From NCBI RefSeq assembly GCF_000166395.1, contig NC_014655.1, forward strand, positions 3,534,001-3,598,000: a stretch of DNA of 64,000 bases. Reading direction: 5' to 3'. A model generated the notes under the pieces. The model worked only from the letters and a program-made list of their open reading frames with translations, was not told the origin of the DNA and ran no database searches. Both the position numbers and the translations under genes were made by a program. Origin of the DNA: Leadbetterella byssophila DSM 17132 (lineage in GTDB: Bacteria; Bacteroidota; Bacteroidia; Cytophagales; Spirosomataceae). Position 1 is the first letter of the stretch, and every line of letters begins with the position of its first letter. This document shows, one piece after another, positions 16,159-24,483 of this stretch.

Positions 16159-16701
16159 CTAGCTGGCTTTAAGCGCCACTTTTTGAGGGATCACATGGGA
16201 AAACAGGGGATGGTGATGGATCATATAAAGCTTCGCACATGCCATAGCATCAGAAAGGGCATTATGATGTGTAAGGTCTATACCGTAGAGCTTAGAGCAG
16301 GCTGCAAGATTTACTTTTGGAAGGCCCTTTTTTCTATAGATCTTTACCGTACAATCCCATTTCTTGGGTAGTTCAAGTTCGGAGTAGTCTAATCCGGCAC
16401 TTAACATGGTGTAGTAGAGCACATCTTTATCAAAAGCAGAGTTATGTGCCACGATCTTTTTGCCCTGGAGTATAGATTTAAGTTTGGGATAGATGTCTTT
16501 GAAGGTAGGGGCATTTTCTGTGTCCCGGGCGCGAATACCGTGCACCTTGGTATTGTAGAAATTGTATTCGTTATTGGGTGGCTGGATCAAGGTATAGTAC
16601 TCCTCTATAATGTCAAGTCCCTTAACCCAGACCACGCCTACTGCGCAGGCGCTATCCTTTTGTGCGGTAGCAGTTTCAAAATCTATTGCAACGAATTCCA
16701 C
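16159..16701 (-). CDS. DEDDh 3'-5' exonuclease (DnaQ-like)
   Basis: A 180-residue stand-alone exonuclease of the DNA polymerase III epsilon superfamily. The metal residues are Asp and Glu in AIDFETATA (residues 6-14), Asp in AHNSAFDKDVL near 95-106, and His plus Asp in HHNALSDAMACAK near 147. It lacks the DinG or BRCT extensions of larger relatives. Such proteins act in DNA repair or RNA trimming; the substrate is not known. It starts one base after the stop of the small zinc-ribbon gene. Confidence 0.85.
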   Translation of the reverse strand: MEFVAIDFETATAQKDSACAVGVVWVKGLDIIEEYYTLIQPPNNEYNFYNTKVHGIRARDTENAPTFKDIYPKLKSILQGKKIVAHNSAFDKDVLYYTMLSAGLDYSELELPKKWDCTVKIYRKKGLPKVNLAACSKLYGIDLTHHNALSDAMACAKLYMIHHHPLFSHVIPQKVALKAS

Positions 16702-16702
16702 T

Positions 16703-16936
16703 TTATCTAAGTTTTCTTTCCCAATACTCAGCTTCTAATTGTTTTCTGGCTTGTCCTGTATCTAAGAATCTCTTCAGTGCGGGGTGCAAATTACCTTTTG
16801 AAGTCAAATGCCACAGCCCACAATCTTCACACTGGTACACGGTGACTGCTTGATTGTTTTCGAAACGACCTCTTACTTCCAGTAGTGCAGTCAAGGCCAA
16901 TTCCTCTGAACTATAAGAACGTTTAGAACAACTCAT
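16703..16936 (-). CDS. Small zinc-ribbon-like protein, function unknown
   Basis: A 77-residue protein with an N-terminal Cys (MSCSKRSYSS) and a CEDCGLWHLTSKG motif in which two Cys and one His could bind zinc together with Cys3. The rest is basic and helical (LKRFLDTGQARKQLEAEYWERKLR). It is expressed immediately before the exonuclease in the same operon, which suggests a nucleic-acid role. I do not recognise a named family. Confidence 0.65.
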   Translation of the reverse strand: MSCSKRSYSSEELALTALLEVRGRFENNQAVTVYQCEDCGLWHLTSKGNLHPALKRFLDTGQARKQLEAEYWERKLR

Positions 16937-16948
16937 GAATTTTTAAGC

Positions 16949-16956
16949 CAAAAATA
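16949..16956 (-). promoter_or_regulatory. -7 box of the zinc-ribbon/exonuclease operon
   Basis: The minus strand reads TATTTTTG about 13-20 nt upstream of the ATG at 16936, an exact TAnnTTTG match. No TTG at -33. Confidence 0.4.
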
Positions 16957-17087
16957 GAGAACTTAGTTCGTATTAGGTTTGCTTTTTTTTCGAAAAGTGG
17001 GTAGAACAGGAATTTTTTCTCTGATTTGGAAGTATCAAAAATTTTTCGTAAATTTATTTATAAGCCTTTTGAAATCAGTAACATATC

Positions 17088-17127
17088 CGTTTTTAAACGT
17101 TTATATTCGTTTATAAATGTTTGTTAT
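17088..17127 (+). repeat. Four 10-bp phased repeats upstream of ssb
   Basis: The stretch divides exactly into CGTTTTTAAA, CGTTTATATT, CGTTTATAAA and TGTTTGTTAT. The period is 10 bp, close to one DNA turn, so the repeated CGTTT/TGTTT units face the same side of the helix. It ends 51 nt before the ssb start. Confidence 0.6.
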
Positions 17128-17178
17128 ACGATTATTGACTTAGATTTAGCCAGCTTTGCATCGTAAAACTATTCAACT

Positions 17179-17562
17179 ATGGCAGCAGTAAATAAAGTAT
17201 TATTGATCGGGAATCTGGGTGCAGACCCGGAAGTTAAGACTCTTCCAAGCGGGGATAAGGTAGCAACCATTCGTATGGCCACTACTGAAACCTATAAGAA
17301 CAAGAACGGTGAAAAGGTAGAAGACACCGAATGGCACAGGGTAGAATTTTGGGGAGGATTGGCCGGTATTGTAGAGCAGTATGTGAAGAAAGGTGACAGC
17401 ATTTACGTAGAAGGTAGGATCAGAACGGAAAAGTACACGGACTCTCAAAATGTGGAGAGATATAGTACAAAGATCCGTGCTTCTCAGATGCAAATGTTAG
17501 GTAGATCACCGAAGACTGAGGAGAACATTGCCGCTGTTGAAGATGATCATCTTCCATTTTAA
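17179..17562 (+). CDS. ssb: Single-stranded DNA-binding protein
   Basis: The 127-residue protein has the OB fold (NKVLLIGNLGADPEVKTLPSG at the N-terminus; DTEWHRVEFWG and YVEGRIRTEKYTD in the core) and the acidic C-terminal tip DDHLPF that recruits repair and replication partners. It is a homotetramer in the cytoplasm. It is shorter than E. coli SSB because the linker is very short (about 15 residues). The upstream region contains four helically phased repeats. Its stop codon lies in a hairpin-forming sequence. Confidence 0.96.
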   Translation: MAAVNKVLLIGNLGADPEVKTLPSGDKVATIRMATTETYKNKNGEKVEDTEWHRVEFWGGLAGIVEQYVKKGDSIYVEGRIRTEKYTDSQNVERYSTKIRASQMQMLGRSPKTEENIAAVEDDHLPF

Positions 17563-17577
17563 TGGAAGAAATCTTCC
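17550..17577 (+). promoter_or_regulatory. Competing hairpins at the ssb stop codon
   Basis: TCTTCCAT (17550-17557) can pair with ATGGAAGA (17562-17569). The same central arm can instead pair, as GGAAG, with CTTCC (17573-17577). The two stems exclude each other. The second is followed by GTTTTGATC, a weak terminator tract. Role unproven. Confidence 0.35.
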
Positions 17578-17603
17578 GTTTTGATCTCAAAACACATTAA
17601 TTT

Positions 17604-17625
17604 TAGGGGTATTTTTTTACCCCTA
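17604..17625 (+). promoter_or_regulatory. Hairpin reaching the start codon of the small membrane protein
   Basis: TAGGGGTA (17604-17611) and TACCCCTA (17618-17625) form a perfect 8-bp stem with a six-T loop. The last base is the A of the ATG at 17625, so the stem would cover the ribosome landing site. Confidence 0.45.
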
Positions 17626-17987
17626 TGAACATTCTTTCGGGAATTGCTGCATTTTTTATGCTCCTGTGCACCTTATTAGGATTTAAAGGTGCAAATGGGG
17701 TACGCGTGTTTGAAAGAAAGCACAAAGTTTTCTTACAGTGGACTTGTATACTATGCGTAATCTGCGCAATAGAGGTAGCATTTCGTAAATTCGCTTGGAC
17801 TTCTAAAGATCCTATACTTTATCTGGAAATCTTAGGATACCTGGGTCTAGCGCTTTGGTTTTTAATGATTATAAGTCGGATTAGTACCACGCTGACGCAC
17901 GGAAAAAAGTTTGGTATTATGGCTTTATACTCCTTAGCTGGATTATTGGGACTGATCATCATTAAAGTGGTTCTTTATTATATTTGA
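17625..17987 (+). CDS. Four-helix membrane protein, unknown
   Basis: A 120-residue integral membrane protein with four hydrophobic segments (about residues 5-20, 36-52, 66-84 and 98-119) separated by short basic loops. I do not recognise a family. The ATG is partly enclosed in an 8-bp hairpin. It is placed between ssb and the large PVC-type lipoprotein on the same strand, but a separate promoter box precedes the latter. Confidence 0.6.
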   Translation: MNILSGIAAFFMLLCTLLGFKGANGVRVFERKHKVFLQWTCILCVICAIEVAFRKFAWTSKDPILYLEILGYLGLALWFLMIISRISTTLTHGKKFGIMALYSLAGLLGLIIIKVVLYYI

Positions 17988-18023
17988 AGAGTTCGTGTAG
18001 TGGTTTTGGATTCAAATGCTTCG

Positions 18024-18031
18024 TACCTTTG
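18024..18031 (+). promoter_or_regulatory. -7 box of the PVC-type lipoprotein gene
   Basis: TACCTTTG, exact -7 consensus, 23 nt before the ATG at 18054. The nearest TTG (18006-18008) is only 15 nt upstream, so the -33 half is doubtful. The position supports the 18054 start. Confidence 0.45.
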
Positions 18032-18053
18032 CCTCCAATTTTCTCCACGTAGT

Positions 18054-21029
18054 ATGTTAAGAAATACACTATTGTTTTTTGTTTTGCTGGGCTTTGGGTC
18101 GTGTAAAAAGAAATCCGCTGAAAATTTTGACCGCTTCCCTGAAGGTAAAAAGAAGGAATATATTACTGTGGAGGGCCTGACGGTTCCTGATTCTGATCTT
18201 GACGTGAGTCTCTTTGCCTCTGAACCTATGCTCTATAATCCTACTAACATGGATATAGACCATAAGGGTAGGGTTTGGCTTTGCGAAGCATATAATTATA
18301 GAAATGATGTTAACCATGTTCCATATGAGAAAAAGGGAGATAAAATCCTTATTCTCGAGGATACGGACGGAGATGGGAAAGCTGATAAAAGCAAGGTTTT
18401 CTATCAAGGGGAGGATGTGAATGCAGCCCTGGGTATATGTGTGCTAGGTAACAAGGTCATAGTGTCTGCATCACCGAATGTGTTCGTATTTACAGATGAA
18501 GACGGAGATGATGTGCCGGATAAAAAGGAAATCCTATTTAAAACCAAAGGAGGGCTGCAGAGTGATCACGGGGTACATGCCATGATCTTCGGTCCCGACG
18601 GGAAACTGTACTTTAACTTCGGAAATCACGGAATTGGGTTGACAGATGCAAAAGGTCAGACCTTGAAGGATATTTATGGAAGAGAAATAGATCAAACGCG
18701 TCAACCCTTTCAAGATGGAATGGCCATCAGATGTGACCTTGAAGCAAAGAACTTTGAGGTGGTGGGATGGAACTTCAGGAATAATTATGAGCTATGTCTA
18801 GACTCCTTTGGTAGAATCTGGCAAAGCGATAATGACGATGACGGAGTTAGATCAAACCGTTTGAATTATGTGATGCCGTACGGAAATTATGGGTACAAGG
18901 ATGAGATGACGGGTGCCGACTGGCGCGCGTATCGTACTAACAAAGAAGACTCGGTGTGGAAACAGCATTGGCATCAGAATGACCCGGGAGTTGTGCCGAA
19001 TTTGAAAGTGATAGGGGCCGGATCACCTACAGGTATCTTCGTGTATGAAGGTGAACTATTACCTGAAAGATACAGAGGGTCTGTGTTTCTTGGTGACGCA
19101 GTAAACAATGATATTTCGGCTTATCAAATTAATAAGGAGAAAGCAGGTTATACTGTAGATCGGAAGTACATTATCCATGCTACGGATCAGTGGTTTAGAC
19201 CCTCTGATGTGGCAGCGGGACCAGATGGGTCTGTTTTTGTAGCTGACTGGTATGATGTGGGTGTTGGTGGCCACTTTGTGGGTGACTTGGAAAAGGGTAG
19301 GATATACAGGGTATTTCCCAAAGGTAATTCAAAGTATCAAGTGCCGAAATATGATTTCTCAGACCTTAATAGCAGCTTGGAAGCTTTGAAGAACCCTAGC
19401 AATTCTGTCCGATATCTGGCCTACCAAAGTCTAAGAAAATTCGGGAAAGTGGCAGAGGCAGGTCTCTATGCCATAGCTAAGGGCGATGATGTAAGATATG
19501 CTGCAAGGGCTCTTTGGTTGCTGAAGGAATTAGATGCTAAATACTTGGAAGAATTTTCCGCACATCCTGATGAAGATCTAAGAGCCGCTTTAGTGCGTAT
19601 GAGTCCTCAAGTGGATCATTCAGAATTTCTGATTAAGATGTCAAAGGATCCTTCATATCAGGTAAAACAGGCGGTAGCTACTCGAATCAGTCCCACGTAT
19701 AATCCTGTGGCTTGGTTAAATCTGGCCTTGGCCTACCAAGGGAATGATCGCTGGTATTTGGAGGCTTTGGGAATAGGTGCAGGTGCAAATTGGGATAAAT
19801 ACTTGGAAGCTTATCTCAAGTTGAAGAAAAATGGACCGGAATGGAATGATATCCTATGGAGAAGTCGCGGTAAAAGAAGTGCAGATCTTTTGGTTGATCT
19901 TATAGCAGGGACTTCCCATGAGAATTCATTGAGATATTTCAGAGCTCTGGATTTTCAAGATAAAGCCTTGCGCAATAATGCTCTCCTCCGACTACTGAAG
20001 ATGAGTCAGTCGGAAGAAAGGAAATTACTCATCTTTAAACATTTTGATACTGAAGATATATTAAAAAATCCTGAGTTTCATTCCCTAATACCTAATGTCT
20101 TAAAGGGTATAAAGAGCGATAAGGACTTTTTAGATATTGTTTCCAAATATGGATTAATAGAACAAAAGGATAGAGTACTTTCCATTTTGGATAGAAGCGA
20201 AGAGCCATCGGTATATAGGCAGGCAGCGGAGGTTGCCAACCAACTTTTTGGTATCGGTGTATTGAAAGATGCTTTAAGTCAGAAACCTCTACGCTTGGAC
20301 TTTGCAAAACGAAGAATAGAGAGAATTGGTCTTGTGGATCATGAAGTGGTGACTCGACAATTGATTCAAGTGTTCACAAACAAAAAGTATCCTTTTGAGC
20401 TACGTGAAGCAGCTGTATTGGCCATGGAAGGGTATATGAGTGACGTACGCCTCTGGGAGTTGATGAAGGTGAACAAGATCAGTAAGGATCTGCTTCCTGC
20501 AGCAAAAGAAGTGATGCGGAAAACCTTCCACAATGATATCAAAGTGGAATTTGAGCATATGTTTGGAAAGGCAGAGAATATACAGGTACATCCTATGCCT
20601 GATTTTAGCCAGAAGGGTGATGCTATGTTAGGTTTGAGTAGCTTTGCTAAAAACTGTTCTGTCTGCCATAGTAATGGTAGTATTGGAGGGAATTTCGGTC
20701 CGGGTTTAGGGTCTATTGGTAATAAGTTGACCAAAGAAGCGCTATATAATGCTATTGTGTACCCTAATCAAGGCATTAGCCTGGGTTACGAAACGTCTAT
20801 CATTACGTTTAAAGACGGGTCTAGTATGCAAGCCATTGTTACCAGTAAAACCGCTAATTCATACTTGGTGAAACTGCTAGGAGAGACTGAATTGAGAGAG
20901 TACCCACTGGATGCGGTGAAATCTGTGGAGGTAGTAGAAAAGGTCTCATTGATGCCTTCTTTCCCTCTGGAAGAGAAGGAAATGCTGGATTTAATTACCT
21001 ATCTTTCTACTCTTAAGCAAGGGTCATAA
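18054..21029 (+). CDS. PVC-type heme-binding lipoprotein with beta-propeller and HEAT-like repeats
   Basis: A large periplasmic or outer-membrane lipoprotein of about 991 residues. The start at 18054 gives a lipobox signal (VLLGFGSC). Residues about 30-430 form the PVC-type dehydrogenase beta-propeller (PTNMDIDHKGRVWLCEAYNYRND near 60; repeated EDTDGDGKADK-like calcium loops). Residues about 450-850 are helical HEAT-like repeats. The C-terminal about 120 residues hold a cytochrome c motif, NCSVCHSNGSIGG, and a later GYETSIITFKDG. Such proteins are thought to oxidise sugars or alcohols and pass electrons to heme; the substrate is unknown. The formal frame begins 18 codons earlier at a GTG, but the signal peptide supports this start. 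Confidence 0.85.
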   Translation: MLRNTLLFFVLLGFGSCKKKSAENFDRFPEGKKKEYITVEGLTVPDSDLDVSLFASEPMLYNPTNMDIDHKGRVWLCEAYNYRNDVNHVPYEKKGDKILILEDTDGDGKADKSKVFYQGEDVNAALGICVLGNKVIVSASPNVFVFTDEDGDDVPDKKEILFKTKGGLQSDHGVHAMIFGPDGKLYFNFGNHGIGLTDAKGQTLKDIYGREIDQTRQPFQDGMAIRCDLEAKNFEVVGWNFRNNYELCLDSFGRIWQSDNDDDGVRSNRLNYVMPYGNYGYKDEMTGADWRAYRTNKEDSVWKQHWHQNDPGVVPNLKVIGAGSPTGIFVYEGELLPERYRGSVFLGDAVNNDISAYQINKEKAGYTVDRKYIIHATDQWFRPSDVAAGPDGSVFVADWYDVGVGGHFVGDLEKGRIYRVFPKGNSKYQVPKYDFSDLNSSLEALKNPSNSVRYLAYQSLRKFGKVAEAGLYAIAKGDDVRYAARALWLLKELDAKYLEEFSAHPDEDLRAALVRMSPQVDHSEFLIKMSKDPSYQVKQAVATRISPTYNPVAWLNLALAYQGNDRWYLEALGIGAGANWDKYLEAYLKLKKNGPEWNDILWRSRGKRSADLLVDLIAGTSHENSLRYFRALDFQDKALRNNALLRLLKMSQSEERKLLIFKHFDTEDILKNPEFHSLIPNVLKGIKSDKDFLDIVSKYGLIEQKDRVLSILDRSEEPSVYRQAAEVANQLFGIGVLKDALSQKPLRLDFAKRRIERIGLVDHEVVTRQLIQVFTNKKYPFELREAAVLAMEGYMSDVRLWELMKVNKISKDLLPAAKEVMRKTFHNDIKVEFEHMFGKAENIQVHPMPDFSQKGDAMLGLSSFAKNCSVCHSNGSIGGNFGPGLGSIGNKLTKEALYNAIVYPNQGISLGYETSIITFKDGSSMQAIVTSKTANSYLVKLLGETELREYPLDAVKSVEVVEKVSLMPSFPLEEKEMLDLITYLSTLKQGS

Positions 21030-21298
21030 AGATTTGATGCTTTAGGAAGAATACACCGTTTTGTGTCTTGAATTGATGGAATCTCTTTCGAGTGGGGGGA
21101 ATCATCCTATGTTTTAGTAGAACTTTTTTGGCGAGATGAAGGAAGATCTTAGAAAAGGTCTGTCCTTCATAGGTATGTCCATCTTTTTGATCTTAAAAAT
21201 CTTCTTATAAAACTTGGTCACGTAGGTGGGTCAATCTTTTGACATTAAAGGATCTTAATTTGAACCCGAACGTATACTAGAACAAGCATTGGGCATGT
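21030..21298. other. Unassigned intergenic stretch of 269 nt
   Basis: No credible coding frame, tRNA, terminator with T-run or known motif is seen. The longest frame that starts with ATG on the minus strand is about 16 codons. It may hold the 3' ends of two convergent genes and a decayed sequence. Confidence 0.4.
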
Positions 21299-21973
21299 TT
21301 AAAGAATCTCCTTGAGTTGCTCTAATTGGGAGATCACTGCATTGTTGGTTTCTGAGGCCTCAGGATTGAACCAGATAAAGGGAAGACCTGCATTCTTTGC
21401 TCCTTCTTTATCGGCAATTTCATCATCTCCCACATAAACGGAGTTTTCAGGATTTGCGTTTGCTTTTCGAAGAGCGAATTGGAAGATGGCAGGGTCTGGT
21501 TTTCTACTATCAGCCACATCTGAGGTGATAATTTCCTGGAAGTAGGAGAGAATACCACTACCAGTCATTTTGCGCGTTTGGATATCAAGGTATCCGTTGC
21601 TAATGATGTGGAGATTATATTTACCGTGTAAGTATTCTAAGACTTCTAAAGCACCTTCCATCAGATAGGTTTGATGAGGGAGTAAGCGCATAAATTCTTC
21701 ATTCATGGCTAAAGAATCTGCGTCCGTACAACTTACAGAATGAGTTTCTAGAGTCTCTTTGAATCTACGTCTACGTAGTTCGTCGTGGGTGATCAGATTC
21801 TGTTCTAAATCACGCCAAAGTCCCCTGTTCACACGTCTGAAGGTGCCAGTAAAGGTTTCAAAATCCAGGTACGGTTTAATCTTATTTGCATGGATTTCTT
21901 CCAAGCAAACACCTGAATTCCTTTCGAAGTCCCAAAGGGTATGATCTAAATCAAAAAAGATGTGTTTAATCAT
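21299..21973 (-). CDS. YjjG-family HAD nucleotidase
   Basis: A 224-residue HAD-superfamily phosphatase of the YjjG (noncanonical pyrimidine nucleotidase) branch. HAD motif I is FFDLDHTLWDF (residues 6-16), with the two Asp; motif II is IISNGY (near 118), motif III Lys in SRKPDPAIF (near 156) and motif IV YVGDDEIADKEGA (near 178). It would strip phosphate from modified nucleoside monophosphates. It is the last gene of the comA-dedA-aroE-ferredoxin operon, with a 4-nt overlap. Confidence 0.88.
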   Translation of the reverse strand: MIKHIFFDLDHTLWDFERNSGVCLEEIHANKIKPYLDFETFTGTFRRVNRGLWRDLEQNLITHDELRRRRFKETLETHSVSCTDADSLAMNEEFMRLLPHQTYLMEGALEVLEYLHGKYNLHIISNGYLDIQTRKMTGSGILSYFQEIITSDVADSRKPDPAIFQFALRKANANPENSVYVGDDEIADKEGAKNAGLPFIWFNPEASETNNAVISQLEQLKEIL

Positions 21974-22275
21974 TCCGGGAGTCTAAGTCTTTCTACTGGA
22001 ATTCCATTTTCCAAATGGCTTTCAATGATTTCATCCACGTCTTCCGGGGTGACATTGCCATAAAATACGCCTTCCGGATATACTACCATTCCCGGTCCGA
22101 AAGCACATACATCAAGGCAACCTGTTTTTTGAGCTCTCATGGTTTTATTGAGGCCTTTCTCTTTCATTTTTTCTTTGAAGAGATTAACCAGAATCATGCC
22201 TCTTTCACTCCCACAACATTTTTTAGGAGCTACTTTGTCATTGGTACATATAAAGACGTGTTTTTCGTATTTCAT
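21970..22275 (-). CDS. Thioredoxin-like [2Fe-2S] ferredoxin
   Basis: A 101-residue ferredoxin of the thioredoxin-like [2Fe-2S] family. Candidate cluster ligands are Cys10 in HVFICTN, a Cys in KKCCGSERG (near 20) and the Cys pair in KTGCLDVCAFGPG. It is related to the NuoE C-domain and to Azotobacter FeS protein. An electron-transfer role is likely; the partner is unknown. It overlaps aroE and yjjG by 4 nt each, so all are translated together. Confidence 0.88.
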   Translation of the reverse strand: MKYEKHVFICTNDKVAPKKCCGSERGMILVNLFKEKMKEKGLNKTMRAQKTGCLDVCAFGPGMVVYPEGVFYGNVTPEDVDEIIESHLENGIPVERLRLPE

Positions 22276-23012
22276 AATTCATTCCAGATTTCCCAGGATT
22301 TTTCTGCCTGGTAAACTAACATTTGGTATCCGTTTAATACTTTGGCTTCCCTGTTCAAGCCTTCCTGCATAAAACGTGTTGTTTCAGGGTTATATACTAA
22401 GTCGTAAAGGAAATGCTCACTTCCTATCAAATCATAATTCAGGGGAGGTGCTGTTTCCACTTTAGGGTATGTTCCAAGTGGTGTACAATTGACAATCAAA
22501 TGGCTGCTTGAGAGCAGGTTATTTGCTTCCTCATAGCTAATGCTATTTTCGCCCGGGTTTCGAGAAACCAAATGGTATTCGATACCAAGATCTTCTAAAG
22601 CTACCCTGATGGCTTTTGCTGCTCCACCATTTCCTAAAACCAAGGCATGGGAAACAGTTCTGCCGTTTAGGAATTCTTCTAGTGATTTTCTAAAGCCATA
22701 GTAGTCACTATTGTATCCTTTTAGTCCTCCCTCAGGTTTCACTTTTAGGACATTTACCGCACCTATTCTTTGCGCGGCCGGGTCAATTTCACTAAGAAAA
22801 GGTAATACGTTCAGTTTATGCGGAATGGTGACATTAAGTCCCACTAATTCCGGATTTTCTTTAAGGACTACAGGTAGTTGATCAATATGTTCCATTTCGT
22901 AGAGATCATATTGATTCATATCGCTGATGCCTGTTTTTTCAAACTTTTCTGAGAAGTATTTCCTAGAAAAGGAATGTCCTAAAGGGTAACCAATCAATCC
23001 GAACTTTCTCAT
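22272..23012 (-). CDS. aroE: Shikimate dehydrogenase
   Basis: Reduces 3-dehydroshikimate to shikimate with NADPH in aromatic amino-acid synthesis. The 246-residue length is slightly short but complete. The substrate site is at the N-terminus (GYPLGHSFSRKYF), the catalytic Lys lies in NVTIPHKLNVLPF near residue 65, and the NADPH loop is VLGNGGAAKAIRVAL near 125. The gene overlaps dedA and ferredoxin by 4 nt. No other aro gene lies in the window. Confidence 0.95.
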   Translation of the reverse strand: MRKFGLIGYPLGHSFSRKYFSEKFEKTGISDMNQYDLYEMEHIDQLPVVLKENPELVGLNVTIPHKLNVLPFLSEIDPAAQRIGAVNVLKVKPEGGLKGYNSDYYGFRKSLEEFLNGRTVSHALVLGNGGAAKAIRVALEDLGIEYHLVSRNPGENSISYEEANNLLSSSHLIVNCTPLGTYPKVETAPPLNYDLIGSEHFLYDLVYNPETTRFMQEGLNREAKVLNGYQMLVYQAEKSWEIWNEL

Positions 23013-23659
23013 GCTTCTTTTTTAGCAAACTTCATCTTTATAGCTCCGATGATCATTGGAAGTACAGAGATAAAGATGATGCTCAAAACTACCTTTTCAA
23101 AATTCTCTTTTACCCATTCGTTTGTTCCAAGGAAATATCCCAATAAGGTTATACTAGTTACCCAAGTAACAGCTCCTATGATACAATACAGGATGTATTT
23201 TGGGTATTTCATGCTTCCGGCACCTGCTACGAAAGGTGCTACGGTACGGATGATGGGCATAAAACGGGCGAGAATTACGGCTACACCCCCGTGTTTTTCA
23301 TAAAATTCTTCCGTTTTTTCTATGTATTCTCTTTTTAAGAAGAGGATCTTTTCCCGTGATTTGATATAACTACCAAATCGACTTCCAATGAAATAATTGA
23401 CATTGTCTCCTAATAGGGCAGCACCTATTAACAGTGGTATCACCAAGGTAACATCTAACTGTCCCGTGGTGGCAGCCAAAAGGCCAACGGCAAAAAGCAG
23501 TGAATCTCCGGGTAATAATGGCATGATGATCAAGCCAGTTTCCACGAAAACGACTAGAAATAAGATGGCGTAAGTGAGTTTGTCATACTCCGCCAAAAAT
23601 TGTTGTAAAACGGATAGTGGATCCTTTAGGAAATCAATGATAAAGTGTATAAGTTCCAT
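23009..23659 (-). CDS. DedA-family membrane protein (SNARE-associated)
   Basis: A 216-residue DedA protein with a re-entrant loop region and several membrane segments. The family motif is seen as FVETGLIIMPLLPGDSLLFA (residues about 39-58), then GDNVNYFIGSRFG (near 85) and FARFMPIIRTVAPFVAG-like text, here LARFMPIIRTVAPFVAG (near 130). DedA proteins move undecaprenyl phosphate or phospholipids across the membrane and maintain proton gradient. It is second in the five-gene operon. Confidence 0.92.
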   Translation of the reverse strand: MELIHFIIDFLKDPLSVLQQFLAEYDKLTYAILFLVVFVETGLIIMPLLPGDSLLFAVGLLAATTGQLDVTLVIPLLIGAALLGDNVNYFIGSRFGSYIKSREKILFLKREYIEKTEEFYEKHGGVAVILARFMPIIRTVAPFVAGAGSMKYPKYILYCIIGAVTWVTSITLLGYFLGTNEWVKENFEKVVLSIIFISVLPMIIGAIKMKFAKKEA

Positions 23660-24483
23660 TAATTGTCTTGTTTTAGGCGCTCATCTTGGAAGTATTTGCC
23701 AAGTTTATATTTTTGTTTGATGTCTTCCGGTAAATAGGAGGCAAAGGTATCACTCCTAAGCCCTAAACGAGTAGTTTCTAATGCTATTACTTCTTCAGGT
23801 GCAATATTTCCTAAATTGACATTTGGTCCAATCAATTTAACGAAATATACCTGTTGAGGACGTTGAGGTGCTTCCCAAATGATATTCTCAGCAGAGATAG
23901 CATTTATAATCTCATCTACCAATCCCTGCCTAACTTCTCCAGTACTTCTGTATAAGCCAATGTTTCCGCTTTCTCTGGCTTCGCCAATAACTTTCCAAGA
24001 GCCTGCCTGTAATTCACTTCGCATCAAATCAATCCACTTATACGGAGCGAAGATTTTTTCGGCGTCTTTTGATCCTACTTCAGATAGAACCTTTCCGCGG
24101 GTAGCTAATTTGGCAATGTAATTACATTTTTCCTCATGAGGTAATGTAATGGAGCCGTCAGACACCTCTGCATATTCCAATCCATATTCGTCTAATACAC
24201 GCAAATAATCTTCAAATTGATTTCTTACAACAAAGGCTTCAAATAGAGTGCCTCCAAAATATACAGGGATATTATGAGCGTGATAGAGTTGAATCTTTTC
24301 TTTTAAGTTTTCCGTTATGTACGATGTGGCCCAACCTAATTTTATTATGTCCACAAACTTCGCAGCTTTAGAAAGGAAGTTCTCCGCTTCAGCCAGACTT
24401 AGGCCTTTATCCATCACCATGGTAACACCATTGTTGCGAGGTTGTGCAGTACGTTCCGGAACGTGAGATAAAGAATAATTCAT
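23659..24483 (-). CDS. comA: Phosphosulfolactate synthase (ComA family)
   Basis: A 274-residue ComA protein: phosphoenolpyruvate plus sulfite gives (R)-2-phospho-3-sulfolactate, the first step to coenzyme M in methanogens. It is a TIM barrel; DIIKLGWATSYI, VYFGGTLFEAFV and SDGSITLPHEEK are family signatures, and Lys/Glu at these sites line the active site. Bacteroidota do not make coenzyme M, so the product may feed cysteate and sulfonolipid synthesis (capnine type), which these bacteria contain. That is inference. It leads the five-gene operon and shares one base with the dedA start. Confidence 0.85.
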   Translation of the reverse strand: MNYSLSHVPERTAQPRNNGVTMVMDKGLSLAEAENFLSKAAKFVDIIKLGWATSYITENLKEKIQLYHAHNIPVYFGGTLFEAFVVRNQFEDYLRVLDEYGLEYAEVSDGSITLPHEEKCNYIAKLATRGKVLSEVGSKDAEKIFAPYKWIDLMRSELQAGSWKVIGEARESGNIGLYRSTGEVRQGLVDEIINAISAENIIWEAPQRPQQVYFVKLIGPNVNLGNIAPEEVIALETTRLGLRSDTFASYLPEDIKQKYKLGKYFQDERLKQDN

